NCBI GenBank assembly: GCA_026390635.1
Contig: JAPLFO010000149.1
Location: 16,855 to 80,854, forward strand
DNA from: Ignavibacteriales bacterium
GTDB lineage: Bacteria; Bacteroidota; Ignavibacteria; UBA10030; UBA8401
Direction of reading: 5' to 3'
DNA length: 64,000 bases
The notes under the pieces are model-generated. The model did not search any database. It was not told where the DNA came from and was given only the letters and a program-made list of their open reading frames with translations. The stretch's first letter is position 1; the number at the start of each line of letters is the position of its first letter. Below are positions 39,503-49,564 of the stretch, one piece after another. A program made the position numbers and the translations under genes.

Positions 39503-41827
39503 ATGAAAGAGGTTCCTATGAAAATGATGAAGACCACATCGTACATTCTCATTTCAATGACCGGCATAGTCCTCTGGTCAAGCATTTCTTATGCTCAGTC
39601 ATTCTATGACCTCAATACTGTTCAGACGATTGCTCTGACCTTTCGACAAAGCAACTGGGATTTTATGTTGGATACTGCGAAAGCCGGAAGCGACGGTTAC
39701 ATTATGGCCCAATCGGTTTCCATTAACGGAACAGTATTCGACAGTGTCGGCGTAAAATATAAGGGCAACAGCACCTATCGTCCCGAACAAGTAAAGAATC
39801 CTTTCCACATTGAACTGGATACGTACAAGGACCAGAATTATCAGGGCTACACGGATGTTAAACTCAGTAATGCCGCCAAAGACCCGTCATTCCTGCGTGA
39901 GGCGCTTTCGTATGCTATTTTGCGTCAATACATGGATGCCTCTCTGTCAAACTATGCAAACGTGTATGTGAATGGAAAATTAATCGGGTTGTACGTCAAC
40001 TGTGAATCTGTCAGCAAAAAATTTGTCCGAAATCATTTCTATTCCAAGGATAATGCGTTTTTCAAGTGCAATCCTATTGCCGGCGCAGGACCGGGAACAT
40101 CGGCCTTACCCAATCTGGTCTATTTAGGACCTGACAGCACCAGTTATGCGCCTGCCTATGAAATGAATTCAGATTTTGGGTGGAGTGATTTGATACGTCT
40201 CTGCAACACTCTCAAGAACAATATTAGTGGAATAGAGACCGTTTTGGATGTGGACCGGGCATTATGGATGTTGGCATTTGACAATTGCCTGGTCAATCTG
40301 GACAGCTACATCGGAGGATTCGCACAAAACTACTACCTCTACAAGGACAATACGGGACGATTCAATTGCGTCCTGTGGGATTTTAATGAATCATTCGGAA
40401 CCTTCAGCAATACCGGAACGATCAATTTACCAAACACGACCGCAAAAATTCAGATGACACATTTGCTCCATTCCGGTGACGCAAATTGGCCCTTGGTGCA
40501 AAAACTGCTTTCTGTTCCTGCATACAAAAAAATGTATTTGGCGCATTTGCAGACTATCCTGAATGAAAACTTCTCCAACGGCAGCTACCTGACAACGGCA
40601 CGATCATACCAGCCGGTCATTGATGCTTCCGTTCAGGCTGATCCCAACAAGCTGTACACTTATGCGCAATATCAAAGCAATCTAACGGCGGATGTTACTT
40701 CGGGATCCGGACCAAGTATGACCTCTGCGCCGGGAATTGCAAATTTAATGAACGGCAGATATACCTATCTCTCACCCCTCTCAGATTTCACGAACACAAG
40801 ACCCTCCATTGCCGGCGTTGCTCCCAGCAACGCAGCGCCCAAAGTGAAGAGCAGCATTTCCGTCACCGCAACGGTATCTAATACCAATGCAAATGCTGTT
40901 TATTTAGGATATCGGTACGATGTCACCGACAAATTTACAAAAGTTCTCATGTATGACGACGGCGCGCATGGAGACGGTGCCTCCGGAGACAATGTCTACG
41001 GCGCGACCATCAACGTGAACTCTCCGCTCATTCAGTACTACGTTTATGCAGAAAACAATAATGCAGGAATGTTCTCACCGGTAAGAGCTGAACATGAATT
41101 CTATACGATAAAGGCAGAAGGCGACCCCGGTACTGTGACCGTGAAAATGAATGAAATCTATTCCCGGGGCACAACAACAGATCCCGACTGGATTGAACTC
41201 TACAACACAACAACTGCACCGATTAGTCTCGCCGGATACAAGATTTATGATGTTGGTGGTCAGGGAGGCACAAAACCCAAGAAGGAGATCCCCGCCGGAA
41301 CCGTGATCCCGGCGACGGGGTTCTTCGTCGTTGTCACGGATGGTTCTGCGTCCAGCGACTTCGGCCTCTCGAGCTCCGGTGAGACTGTTTGGCTTGAAGA
41401 CTCGGCCGGCACAATCGTAGACACCGTGAACTTCGCCGCTATGGGTACGTCCCAAAGTTACGGCAGATTTCCTGACGGAGGCGCGTGGAAGCTCCTCAAT
41501 ACGATTACTCGCGGAACGACAAATGGAGGAGCCACAGCGGTTTGGTCTGAACACTCTATCCCGGGCAACTTTGAATTAAGTCAAAACTATCCGAATCCGT
41601 TCAATCCAGTCACGACAATAAAATACTCATTGCCACGGAATACCACTGTAATCTTGAGAGTGTATAACCTGATTGGTCAGGAGGTCGCAGTTAATGTCAA
41701 TTCATTTCAGGCACCGGGGGAGTATTCGGTTACGTTTGACGCTTCCAAATTTCCAAGCGGCATATATTTCTATCGGTTGAGTGCGGGATCGTTCATCGAA
41801 ACAAGAAAAATGATATTGATTCGATAG
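39503..41827 (+). CDS. CotH kinase family protein with lamin-tail domain and T9SS sorting domain
   Basis: VGVKYKGNSTYRPEQVKNPFHIELD...YTDVKLSNAAKDPSFLREALSYAILRQYMDASLSNYANVYVNGKLIGLYVNCESV (CotH), KMNEIYSRGTTTDPDWIELYNTTTAPISLAGYKIYD (LTD), FELSQNYPNPFNPVTTIKYSLP. Confidence 0.92.
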   Translation: MKEVPMKMMKTTSYILISMTGIVLWSSISYAQSFYDLNTVQTIALTFRQSNWDFMLDTAKAGSDGYIMAQSVSINGTVFDSVGVKYKGNSTYRPEQVKNPFHIELDTYKDQNYQGYTDVKLSNAAKDPSFLREALSYAILRQYMDASLSNYANVYVNGKLIGLYVNCESVSKKFVRNHFYSKDNAFFKCNPIAGAGPGTSALPNLVYLGPDSTSYAPAYEMNSDFGWSDLIRLCNTLKNNISGIETVLDVDRALWMLAFDNCLVNLDSYIGGFAQNYYLYKDNTGRFNCVLWDFNESFGTFSNTGTINLPNTTAKIQMTHLLHSGDANWPLVQKLLSVPAYKKMYLAHLQTILNENFSNGSYLTTARSYQPVIDASVQADPNKLYTYAQYQSNLTADVTSGSGPSMTSAPGIANLMNGRYTYLSPLSDFTNTRPSIAGVAPSNAAPKVKSSISVTATVSNTNANAVYLGYRYDVTDKFTKVLMYDDGAHGDGASGDNVYGATINVNSPLIQYYVYAENNNAGMFSPVRAEHEFYTIKAEGDPGTVTVKMNEIYSRGTTTDPDWIELYNTTTAPISLAGYKIYDVGGQGGTKPKKEIPAGTVIPATGFFVVVTDGSASSDFGLSSSGETVWLEDSAGTIVDTVNFAAMGTSQSYGRFPDGGAWKLLNTITRGTTNGGATAVWSEHSIPGNFELSQNYPNPFNPVTTIKYSLPRNTTVILRVYNLIGQEVAVNVNSFQAPGEYSVTFDASKFPSGIYFYRLSAGSFIETRKMILIR

Positions 41828-41950
41828 TATCCGGTGATACCGTGGGTGGTTACACAATCAGCCTTGCGTCTTCTCTCGTGCAACATACTGCCGAAACAGC
41901 AGTACTTGCGACGCAGATGGTATCATAGATCTGCGGAGCAAGTCGGCATT

Positions 41951-44900
41951 CTATCGACTCGGTTCCTTTGCCCCTACCGCTTCAAAATAGCGGCGGATCA
42001 ATTCCTGATAGTCTTTTGTATAGCCCTCCTCCAGCGCCTTGATCAGGTCGCGGCGAAGTTTATCCGTCTCGGCGGTAGATGACAATGTCGCGGGACTAGA
42101 CCGTACAGGCGCTTTGCCGGAGACAGAACGGCGACGCTGTTCAAAGTCTCTCTCCCGCAATGAACTCTGGGCTTCAAGCATACGGGAGAGAATTTTCTCC
42201 TGCTGCCGGAGCGTGTTGGGATTGACATTGTTCTGCTCCATATCCGCAACCACTTCACGCATCTCGTCCGCAATGCGCTGTAAATCTCCCAGAATGCGGC
42301 TGCGCTCGTTGCTCGATTGCGCCTCCTTGTTCAATTGCTCCATCGATTTGCGCAGCGCATCCTGTTGTACAGCCAGACGCCCGGCTTGCTGCATCTGCGC
42401 CTGAGACATTCCGCTTCCCATCTGCTGCGTCTGCATGTTGATTCCCTGCTGCTGGCCGGTCATGCGCCTCAATTGCTGCATAAGCGATCCGCCGCCTGCG
42501 CCCGCACCGTCCTGCTGCATCGATTGCATCGCATCCTGGACAAGCTGCGCCGCCTGATTGAGCGAAGCCATCGCCCCTATCTGTTCCTGTCCGGCGGCAC
42601 CGCCGTTGCGCTGATCCAGCCCCATGACGGCCTGGTTCATATGGGCAAGTGCGTCGCCGATCGACTTTCCCATTTCCGGGGTTACTATAAAAGATTTCTG
42701 CGATAGCTCCGCCAGGCCGTTGGTCACATTGCGAAGATCGTTCTGCACATCCTGCTGAGTCTCCGCCTTTTCACGCAGGCGCGGAGAATTCGGATCGCTC
42801 CGCTGGGTTTCATTCTTCAATGCTTCTTCTTTCTGTGAAATCTGGAGGAGATCCTTCATGGCGCGGCGCAGGGCAGCCATCGTCTCCTGTATTTGCTTTG
42901 CGAGAAGCTGTTGCTGCATGCGGGACATCTGCTGCGTCATCTTCTGCATTTTCTTCGAAGCCTTCTGCTGGGATTCTTGTGCCTGCTGCGGCTGCTGCGC
43001 TTGGAGCTGTTGTTCGCTCTGCTCCATGGATTTTTCCATTTCCTCATCGTTCGCAGCCTGCTCCGCTTTCTCCAGCTCGTTCATCGGCATTTCTTTTGCG
43101 AACTCCTCCATCTTTGTGCGGAGTTCAGAAAGATGTTTCTGCAATTCCTGCAGATCCCTATTGATATCGCGCTGCTTTTGTGCGAGTTCCTTTGCTTTTG
43201 CCTTGTCCTGCGGATCCGCTTTAGCCGTTTCTTTCTGCAGCGCTTCCTGCTGTTCCTGCAATTGTTCCGCCCGTCGGACCATCTCGTCCACTTTCTGTTC
43301 TACTTGAATGCGCTTCAACAGGTTGAGTGTCCGCTCAATGCTTTTACGGAATGCCTCTTCGGTGAACTGTACCTTCTGCATTGCCTCTTTCAATTGATCA
43401 GGCGAAAAATTCTGCATCGAGCTTTGAAGGCGCTTCATCGCCTCCTGAAATTCCTTCAAGTCAAGCTGCTGCATCATCTGCTGGAGCTCCATATATTTTT
43501 GCATGGTCTCCTGCGAGAGGACATTGTTTTTTTGCAGCTGCTGTGCCATTTCGTCGACCGTACGATTCACCTGATCGACCTTTTTCTGAAGATCCTCATA
43601 CTTTCTTGCAAGTTCGGTGGCACGCTGCTGCTGCTGCCAATCGGGCGGCTGGCTCTTCTTCATTTCCCGGGCCAGTTTCTCGACATCTTTCTTAAATTCC
43701 TCCGCCTGTTGAAGTGATTCATTCAGGTTTTTGACGGCGCTGTTTTGAGCCTTATCGGCATCCGCGAATACTTCCTCGAAGGATGGCAGGCGAAGGATGT
43801 ACGTGTCGCTGACTCCCATCTTGGGACCGGAGACGACATCGTTGTCGAATACTTCCGCACGGTATTCAACAACATCTTCCGGCACAAGGGCGAGGGGTGC
43901 AAGATTCCAGGTATGGTCGGATTCAAGATCGAAACCGGTCATCCCGGCTGCCGATCGTCCGCCGGGTGCTATTGGAATCTGGACATAGGTGAATTGCTCC
44001 TGCGGCTTTTCATATTTTGACTGGATAAGACGGTAGGCAATGCGCAGCGCGCTGATGCCGTAGTCGTCATGCAGCTTGAAATGCATCGGCAGCGTTGTTG
44101 CGTCTGTGATATCAACATTGCGTCCGGGCTGCGTGATGGCAACACCCGGAACCTCGTCTGCCGTAATGTCGATCTTGTACTCGATCGGATTGATACTTGT
44201 ATTTCCAGTTACATCTGTCAGCGCGATATGATAGCTCGTGGATTGACGAAAGACCGCTTGAGCCGTCACTGATGTTCCGTTCATCGTGCACGGTATTTTT
44301 TTCCCTTCCCGGCAAAGGACCGATGCCGATGAAAGTTTCTTGTTGGAAAGAATTGTCCAATGCACGCGGGAACCGGCCAGTGCCGCAACATCTCCGACAT
44401 TGTCATCCAATGAGATTGCCGGTGTATGCGCGTAGACCGGAGAAGTCACTACAACTTTCATCGAGCGAACATAAGGACGATCGACCACTGCGATACGGTA
44501 CTCATCGCTCTGCATTTCTGCCGCCGAAACAGAGTAGCGGAAGGACTGCTTGGCGGATGGAATCGCATACACAAATCGGCCGGTGGAATCCGCTGCCAGC
44601 GACACGTCTTCTGCGACCGTGACGCCTTCCAGTTGAAGTCGAAGCCGGACGCTCGTTGGCATCCGGAACGAGAGCGATTGGTTTGCAGTCACCAGGTCTG
44701 CGGAAATTGATACCGGAAGTCCTTTGACCACTTCTGTGTTGCCGGGCTGGACGCGAATTGTAAACGGATAAGGATGATGAAACTTCGTTGAACAATGCAG
44801 AATGCGACGTCCTGCTTCACCGAGTCCGGTCGCCGATGTTCCAAACAGGATTGCAGCAACCACAAGCAGAGCTGCACACCAGCGGATGTTGCGCTTGAAC

Positions 44901-45379
44901 GATGTGAACGATACAATCGCAATAAATGGAAGATTGCTGCTTGCCTCGTGCAGTTCCTTCGCCGCTGCTTCGATCATTTCCGGAGAATACTCATACCGTG
45001 ATACGCTCTTGCCGGCACCGGAAAGCTCCAGCACATTGCGTAAGTGGTCTTTGATCTGGGGATACAAAATTCCGACGCGATCGGCAATGTCAAGCTCCGA
45101 CAGCGAATGCAGGAGCTTTTGGGATGCAAGGATTGGACGGAGAACGAACCATGCCGCTGAAGCCGAGCAAATAAGAATCCCGAGCAAGAGAAGCAGTGTT
45201 CTGCCTGTTGTTCCGTATGCAAACAGCGCCTCCACTGCAGACGAGAAAAGTGCAACAATGACGGCACAACCTGCACCGATAATTGCGCCGCTGCCGATTT
45301 GCTCTTTATAATGAAGATTTCGGGCGGCGGTCAGCTTCCTGCGAAATTCTGCTTCGTATTTTTCTATCCGGTTTGTCAT
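41951..45379 (-). CDS. DUF4175-like large membrane protein with long Q/M-rich coiled coil
   Basis: Two N-terminal TM regions, Ig-like middle (DVVEYRAEVFDNDVVSGPKMGVSDTYILRLPSFEEVFAD), then extended coiled coil rich in Q, M, E, K. Confidence 0.8.
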   Translation of the reverse strand: MTNRIEKYEAEFRRKLTAARNLHYKEQIGSGAIIGAGCAVIVALFSSAVEALFAYGTTGRTLLLLLGILICSASAAWFVLRPILASQKLLHSLSELDIADRVGILYPQIKDHLRNVLELSGAGKSVSRYEYSPEMIEAAAKELHEASSNLPFIAIVSFTSFKRNIRWCAALLVVAAILFGTSATGLGEAGRRILHCSTKFHHPYPFTIRVQPGNTEVVKGLPVSISADLVTANQSLSFRMPTSVRLRLQLEGVTVAEDVSLAADSTGRFVYAIPSAKQSFRYSVSAAEMQSDEYRIAVVDRPYVRSMKVVVTSPVYAHTPAISLDDNVGDVAALAGSRVHWTILSNKKLSSASVLCREGKKIPCTMNGTSVTAQAVFRQSTSYHIALTDVTGNTSINPIEYKIDITADEVPGVAITQPGRNVDITDATTLPMHFKLHDDYGISALRIAYRLIQSKYEKPQEQFTYVQIPIAPGGRSAAGMTGFDLESDHTWNLAPLALVPEDVVEYRAEVFDNDVVSGPKMGVSDTYILRLPSFEEVFADADKAQNSAVKNLNESLQQAEEFKKDVEKLAREMKKSQPPDWQQQQRATELARKYEDLQKKVDQVNRTVDEMAQQLQKNNVLSQETMQKYMELQQMMQQLDLKEFQEAMKRLQSSMQNFSPDQLKEAMQKVQFTEEAFRKSIERTLNLLKRIQVEQKVDEMVRRAEQLQEQQEALQKETAKADPQDKAKAKELAQKQRDINRDLQELQKHLSELRTKMEEFAKEMPMNELEKAEQAANDEEMEKSMEQSEQQLQAQQPQQAQESQQKASKKMQKMTQQMSRMQQQLLAKQIQETMAALRRAMKDLLQISQKEEALKNETQRSDPNSPRLREKAETQQDVQNDLRNVTNGLAELSQKSFIVTPEMGKSIGDALAHMNQAVMGLDQRNGGAAGQEQIGAMASLNQAAQLVQDAMQSMQQDGAGAGGGSLMQQLRRMTGQQQGINMQTQQMGSGMSQAQMQQAGRLAVQQDALRKSMEQLNKEAQSSNERSRILGDLQRIADEMREVVADMEQNNVNPNTLRQQEKILSRMLEAQSSLRERDFEQRRRSVSGKAPVRSSPATLSSTAETDKLRRDLIKALEEGYTKDYQELIRRYFEAVGAKEPSR

Positions 45380-45385
45380 TGGCTG

Positions 45386-46057
45386 CTACTGCGTCAGCGC
45401 CCACACAAGAATATTTGTTCCAAAGCGAAGAGCTTCCTCTCTTTTTTCATCCGGATCTTTATGCACCTCCGGATCGGCCCAACCGTCCGAAGGAGTCGAT
45501 TCGAAGGTATAGTACACCGCCAGGCGGCCTTTAAGGAAAATGCCGAAGCCCTGAGGCGGTTTGTTGTCGTGCTCATGCGTCTTGGGCGGGCCGTTTGGAA
45601 AATCAAATTTACAATGATACAGTCCGTGCGAATACGGAAGCTCCACGAGTTCTGCGTCGGGAAAGACACGCTTCATCTCCCGCCGGAAGGCTTTGTCCAT
45701 GCCATAATCGTCGTCTGCGTACAGAAAACCGCCGTTTTCAATATACTGTCGAAGTCGCCGGATTTCATAGTCTGAGAGGACAATGTTTCCATGCCCGGTC
45801 ATAAAGAGAAAGGGACAGGAAAAGAGATTATCACTGCCGAGTTCGGCAAACTCATACTTTGGATCGGCATCGATGCCGGCATATTGGCGCGCAAAGAGGA
45901 GCAGATTCACTTCTGCGGATGGATCATTGTACCAGTCACCACCGCCGGCGTATTTTAGCCGGGTAATCCTGAATTGCGAATCGATCCGCCTGGATTGGGC
46001 AGAAGCCAATCCGATCAGAAGTGCCGAAAGGAGTATAAAAAAAGGAAGGCGGCGCAC
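45386..46057 (-). CDS. DUF4159 domain-containing protein
   Basis: FRITRLKYAGGGDWYNDPSAEVNLLLFARQYAGI...CPFLFMTGHGNIVLSDYEIRRLRQYIENGGFLYADDDYGMDKAFRREMKRVFPD. Confidence 0.9.
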   Translation of the reverse strand: MRRLPFFILLSALLIGLASAQSRRIDSQFRITRLKYAGGGDWYNDPSAEVNLLLFARQYAGIDADPKYEFAELGSDNLFSCPFLFMTGHGNIVLSDYEIRRLRQYIENGGFLYADDDYGMDKAFRREMKRVFPDAELVELPYSHGLYHCKFDFPNGPPKTHEHDNKPPQGFGIFLKGRLAVYYTFESTPSDGWADPEVHKDPDEKREEALRFGTNILVWALTQ

Positions 46058-46087
46058 TGCAGTCCGTTACACTCGTGTATAAATGGA

Positions 46088-46125
46088 GCAGAGGATACAG
46101 AGAAAGATCGCTCTGTGTCCTCTGC
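46088..46125. other. Long near-perfect intergenic hairpin
   Basis: GCAGAGGATACAGAG-AAAGATCG-CTCTGTGTCCTCTGC, 15-bp arms with one mismatch. Confidence 0.8.
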
Positions 46126-46184
46126 GCTATACTGTCCAGAACTGCAGATAATGTACTCTTTGGTGTGTGAAATTGCAACAGCAG

Positions 46185-46535
46185 CTACATCGACTTCACC
46201 ATGATGGCAACTTCCTGAGCAACTTTCCAATTGAATTCAAATGCCAGGCTCCTGTGATTGACCAGATCGATAATTGTTCCGATGCAGCAGAAGCCCCAGG
46301 TGAATAGATAGAGAATGCCCATGCCGATTTGCCGAACTAAAAACCGCTGCACACCGGCCGCGCCGACAAAAGCGATCAGCGTGACCAGCAACAGCGTCTG
46401 CGGTTCACGGCGGCGGGCACCGTAAATCATTGCAAACTGCTGAACCTGTGTTTCCGTCATATCTTTGGTCAGGTTCTGTATAAAGGTGAACTCGTCCCCT
46501 TCCAGTGTCGGCAGCATCGTTAGAATATTAGCCAT
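46185..46535 (-). CDS. TM2 domain-containing protein
   Basis: GAAGVQRFLVRQIGMGILYLFTWGFCCIGTIIDLVNHR. Confidence 0.85.
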   Translation of the reverse strand: MANILTMLPTLEGDEFTFIQNLTKDMTETQVQQFAMIYGARRREPQTLLLVTLIAFVGAAGVQRFLVRQIGMGILYLFTWGFCCIGTIIDLVNHRSLAFEFNWKVAQEVAIMVKSM

Positions 46536-46619
46536 TTGAGCTCCTTGGTATGTGTGCGATTATTTTTGCGACTGCTTCTGTATCCGTTTCCGATAGAGAT
46601 GATATTCAAACAGTTTTGA

Positions 46620-46970
46620 CTACGAAATTTGGGTTCCTGCAGAATGTGTTTTCCAGAACCGGTAGAAGAGGGCAAGACTGCGCGCGCTGAGCACAACGAC
46701 AGCCGGAATACCGAGCCAATGAGTCGACCATGATTGTTGAACATTGCCATGCAAGAAGAACGTAATCGCGTGGCCGATGTTGCAGCCTGGACAGAAATTG
46801 AGACCGAGAGATTTCAGCGGACAGAGTGAGAAATGGCGGTCTGCATTGGGATCCGCGATTGCGAGAGCCGCCAGGGCCGTCACCCAGAAAGCTGCTTCCC
46901 ATGGAAAACGAAGCATTTTTTGCACTCCGGACTTCATTTCATTCAAACCACGCTCTTGGAAAAAGCTCAC
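46620..46970 (-). CDS. DUF2752 domain-containing membrane protein
   Basis: FSLCPLKSLGLNFCPGCNIGHAITFFLHGNVQQSWSTHWLGIPAVVVL. Confidence 0.8.
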   Translation of the reverse strand: MSFFQERGLNEMKSGVQKMLRFPWEAAFWVTALAALAIADPNADRHFSLCPLKSLGLNFCPGCNIGHAITFFLHGNVQQSWSTHWLGIPAVVVLSARSLALFYRFWKTHSAGTQIS

Positions 46971-47052
46971 TTACCAACCGCCGACAGAAGTATTAATGTA
47001 CGCAAATACTTCTTCTTGTTCCCAACCGTGTGCTTGCTTCGCCGCAACAGAA

Positions 47053-47082
47053 AGCCCTGCTGACGACCGCGTCTGCAGGGCT
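47053..47082 (-). terminator. Terminator-like hairpin after ftsZ
   Basis: AGCCCTGC - 14 nt - GCAGGGCT, just downstream of the ftsZ stop at 47105. Confidence 0.5.
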
Positions 47083-47104
47083 CTTTGTCATCGTGCCGGA
47101 AGCA

Positions 47105-48283
47105 TTAGTCCATAATCTTCCGGAGGAATGCCGGACGATCAGTGTCGCTCCGATCAAAGCTGCCCTGCCGGATTTTTGCTTCTTCGGCAGCAACAGGCTC
47201 GGGCATGAACGATTTTCTTCGTTCAAATGCGGGTTGATTGTATTTACCAAGTTCTGTCGGACCGGTCGGGATATGATCGATCAAGCCGCGCACCGTTTTC
47301 ACCGGGGCTTTGGCCTGCTGCATGGCGTTACGATTGAATCCTGTTGCTATCACGGTCACCATCAACTCGTCGGTCATGCGATCGTCCACCACGGCACCGA
47401 GGATCACATTTGCATCGTCGCCGGCGGCTTCGTGAATAATGGAGGTTGCTTCATCGAGTTCATGCAGCGACATATTCTTGCCGCCGGTGACATTCACCAG
47501 TACACCTTGTGCACCCTTGATCGACACGCCTTCCAGCAGCGGGCTGGAGATTGCGGCATTCGCAGCTTCCGTGGCACGGTTCTCGCCTGTTGCATAGCCC
47601 GTGCCCATCAACGCATCACCCATTTCGCGCATGATGGTGCGGACATCGGCAAAATCGACGTTGATCAGTCCGGGAACGGTGATGATTTCCGATATGCCAC
47701 GCGTTGCATTGTGCAGCACGCGGTTGCAGATCTCGAAAGCTTCTTCCAGTGGCGTTGTCTTTTCGACGATCGACAAGAGCTTCTGATTGGGGATGACGAT
47801 CAGCGTATCGACCTGCTTCTTCATCTCCTCAATGCCAGTTTCTGCCAGCGACAAACGCTTCTTGCCTTCGCAGCTGAACGGCTTTGTTATGATGCCGACC
47901 ACCAAAGCGCCCATGCTCTTGGCGATGTTGGCAACGACTGGACCCGCACCGGTTCCAGTTCCGCCGCCCATGCCTGCTGTAATGAACACCATATCGCTGC
48001 CCTGCAATGCACGGGCGATTTCTTCACGATCCTCCTCTGCAGCTCGGTGTCCGATCGTTGGATCGGCTCCTGCACCCAGGCCGCGAGTCAGATTCTTCCC
48101 GATCTGGATCTTGTTGGTCGCGTTGCTGCGGTCCAACGCCTGCGTATCGGAATTAATGCAGATGAAATCAACGCCCGTCAAGCCTTTTTCGATCATGCTG
48201 TTGATGGCGTTGGATCCGCCGCCGCCGACACCCACAACGCGAATCTTCGCGCCGTTTTCCGCAGAATCGTCTAGAAAAATCAT
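47105..48283 (-). CDS. ftsZ: Cell division protein FtsZ
   Basis: [42 protein letters not shown]-terminal peptide [11 protein letters not shown]. Confidence 0.98.
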   Translation of the reverse strand: MIFLDDSAENGAKIRVVGVGGGGSNAINSMIEKGLTGVDFICINSDTQALDRSNATNKIQIGKNLTRGLGAGADPTIGHRAAEEDREEIARALQGSDMVFITAGMGGGTGTGAGPVVANIAKSMGALVVGIITKPFSCEGKKRLSLAETGIEEMKKQVDTLIVIPNQKLLSIVEKTTPLEEAFEICNRVLHNATRGISEIITVPGLINVDFADVRTIMREMGDALMGTGYATGENRATEAANAAISSPLLEGVSIKGAQGVLVNVTGGKNMSLHELDEATSIIHEAAGDDANVILGAVVDDRMTDELMVTVIATGFNRNAMQQAKAPVKTVRGLIDHIPTGPTELGKYNQPAFERRKSFMPEPVAAEEAKIRQGSFDRSDTDRPAFLRKIMD

Positions 48284-48324
48284 TGTAACTCCTTTGATTG
48301 GTGAGTGATGCTGAGATAATTTTT

Positions 48325-49563
48325 TTACAATTCGTCGAACCAATGAACCATTCTGCCAATTATCGTTTTCAATTTGCCGTCCATTTTTGGCGGCCGGATG
48401 GAATCCACATGCGGTTGCTCACGATGTTTGATCGCATGCATCACCAATCCGACTCCTGTTGCATACATCGGATTCTCGATCTCTTTCACAAACCCGCCAT
48501 GAAATCCCTTCGGAATGCCGATCGCGACAGGCATGCCGAGTACTTCGCGCGCCAGATCGGCCGTTCCTTTAATCAACGATCCGCCTCCGGTCAACACAAC
48601 ACCGGCGGCGAGATGTTTTTGATAGCCTGAACGGTTGATTTCGAGTGCAACAATCTCCAAGATCTCTTCCATCCGCGGCTGGATGATCTGGCAAAGGCTT
48701 CTCGTATCTATTTCCACCGGCGGACGCGCGCCGATTCCGGGCACTGTGATCGGTGCATTGTCGATCACCCCCGGCATATAGGCGTGGCCATACGTCACCT
48801 TGAGATACTCCGCCTGTTCCGTCAGCACACCGAGTCCACGGCGAATGTCATCCGTCACAGAGCGTCCGGCAATGCCGATCACCGCTGTGTGGCGGATCGT
48901 ACGATCTTCAAAAACGGCGAGATCCGTGGTGCCGCCGCCGATATCGATCAGTGCAACACCCACTTCTTTCTCTTCTTTGTCTAGAACCGCTTCACTCGAA
49001 GCAATCGGCTCCAGGACGATGTCGCTGACGCTGACGCCGGAACGCTGGACACATTTGATGATGTTCTGCGCCGCAGAGACAAGTCCGGTGATGATGTGGA
49101 CATTGGCTTCCATGCGAACGCCGGACATTCCGACCGGATCGGTCACCCCATCCTGGCCGTCGACGATGAAAGCCTGTGGAATGACATGAATGATCTTGCG
49201 ATCTGACGGCAGTGCGATTTTTTTTGTGTCCTCGATCAGCCGGTTGACGTCCGCCTGCGTGATCTCCTGTTCCGCACCGGAAATGGCTACCACACCGCGG
49301 CTTTGAAAGCTCTGCACGTGATCGCCGGCAATGCCCGCCACCACCGACGCAATTTTTGTGCCCGACTGCGCCTCGGCATCCGCAACAGCTGCACGAATCG
49401 ATGCAATCGTCCGGTCGATGTGCGTAATCACTCCACGTGTCAATCCATCCGACTTGCTCTTTCCGATGCCGAGAATATTGATTTCCTGATTCGGTCCGAG
49501 GGACGCAACGATCGCACACACCTTGGTTGTACCGATATCAAGACCGACATAAATATTATCCAT
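48325..49563 (-). CDS. ftsA: Cell division protein FtsA
   Basis: [88 protein letters not shown]. Confidence 0.97.
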   Translation of the reverse strand: MDNIYVGLDIGTTKVCAIVASLGPNQEINILGIGKSKSDGLTRGVITHIDRTIASIRAAVADAEAQSGTKIASVVAGIAGDHVQSFQSRGVVAISGAEQEITQADVNRLIEDTKKIALPSDRKIIHVIPQAFIVDGQDGVTDPVGMSGVRMEANVHIITGLVSAAQNIIKCVQRSGVSVSDIVLEPIASSEAVLDKEEKEVGVALIDIGGGTTDLAVFEDRTIRHTAVIGIAGRSVTDDIRRGLGVLTEQAEYLKVTYGHAYMPGVIDNAPITVPGIGARPPVEIDTRSLCQIIQPRMEEILEIVALEINRSGYQKHLAAGVVLTGGGSLIKGTADLAREVLGMPVAIGIPKGFHGGFVKEIENPMYATGVGLVMHAIKHREQPHVDSIRPPKMDGKLKTIIGRMVHWFDEL

Positions 49564-49564
49564 G

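Noticed and set aside
42317-43717. Leucine/histidine/cysteine-rich plus-strand ORFs
   Set aside because: Compositional artefacts of the Q/M-rich coiled coil on the minus strand.
47030-48274. 414-aa plus-strand ORF
   Set aside because: Exactly antisense to ftsZ, which is unambiguous.
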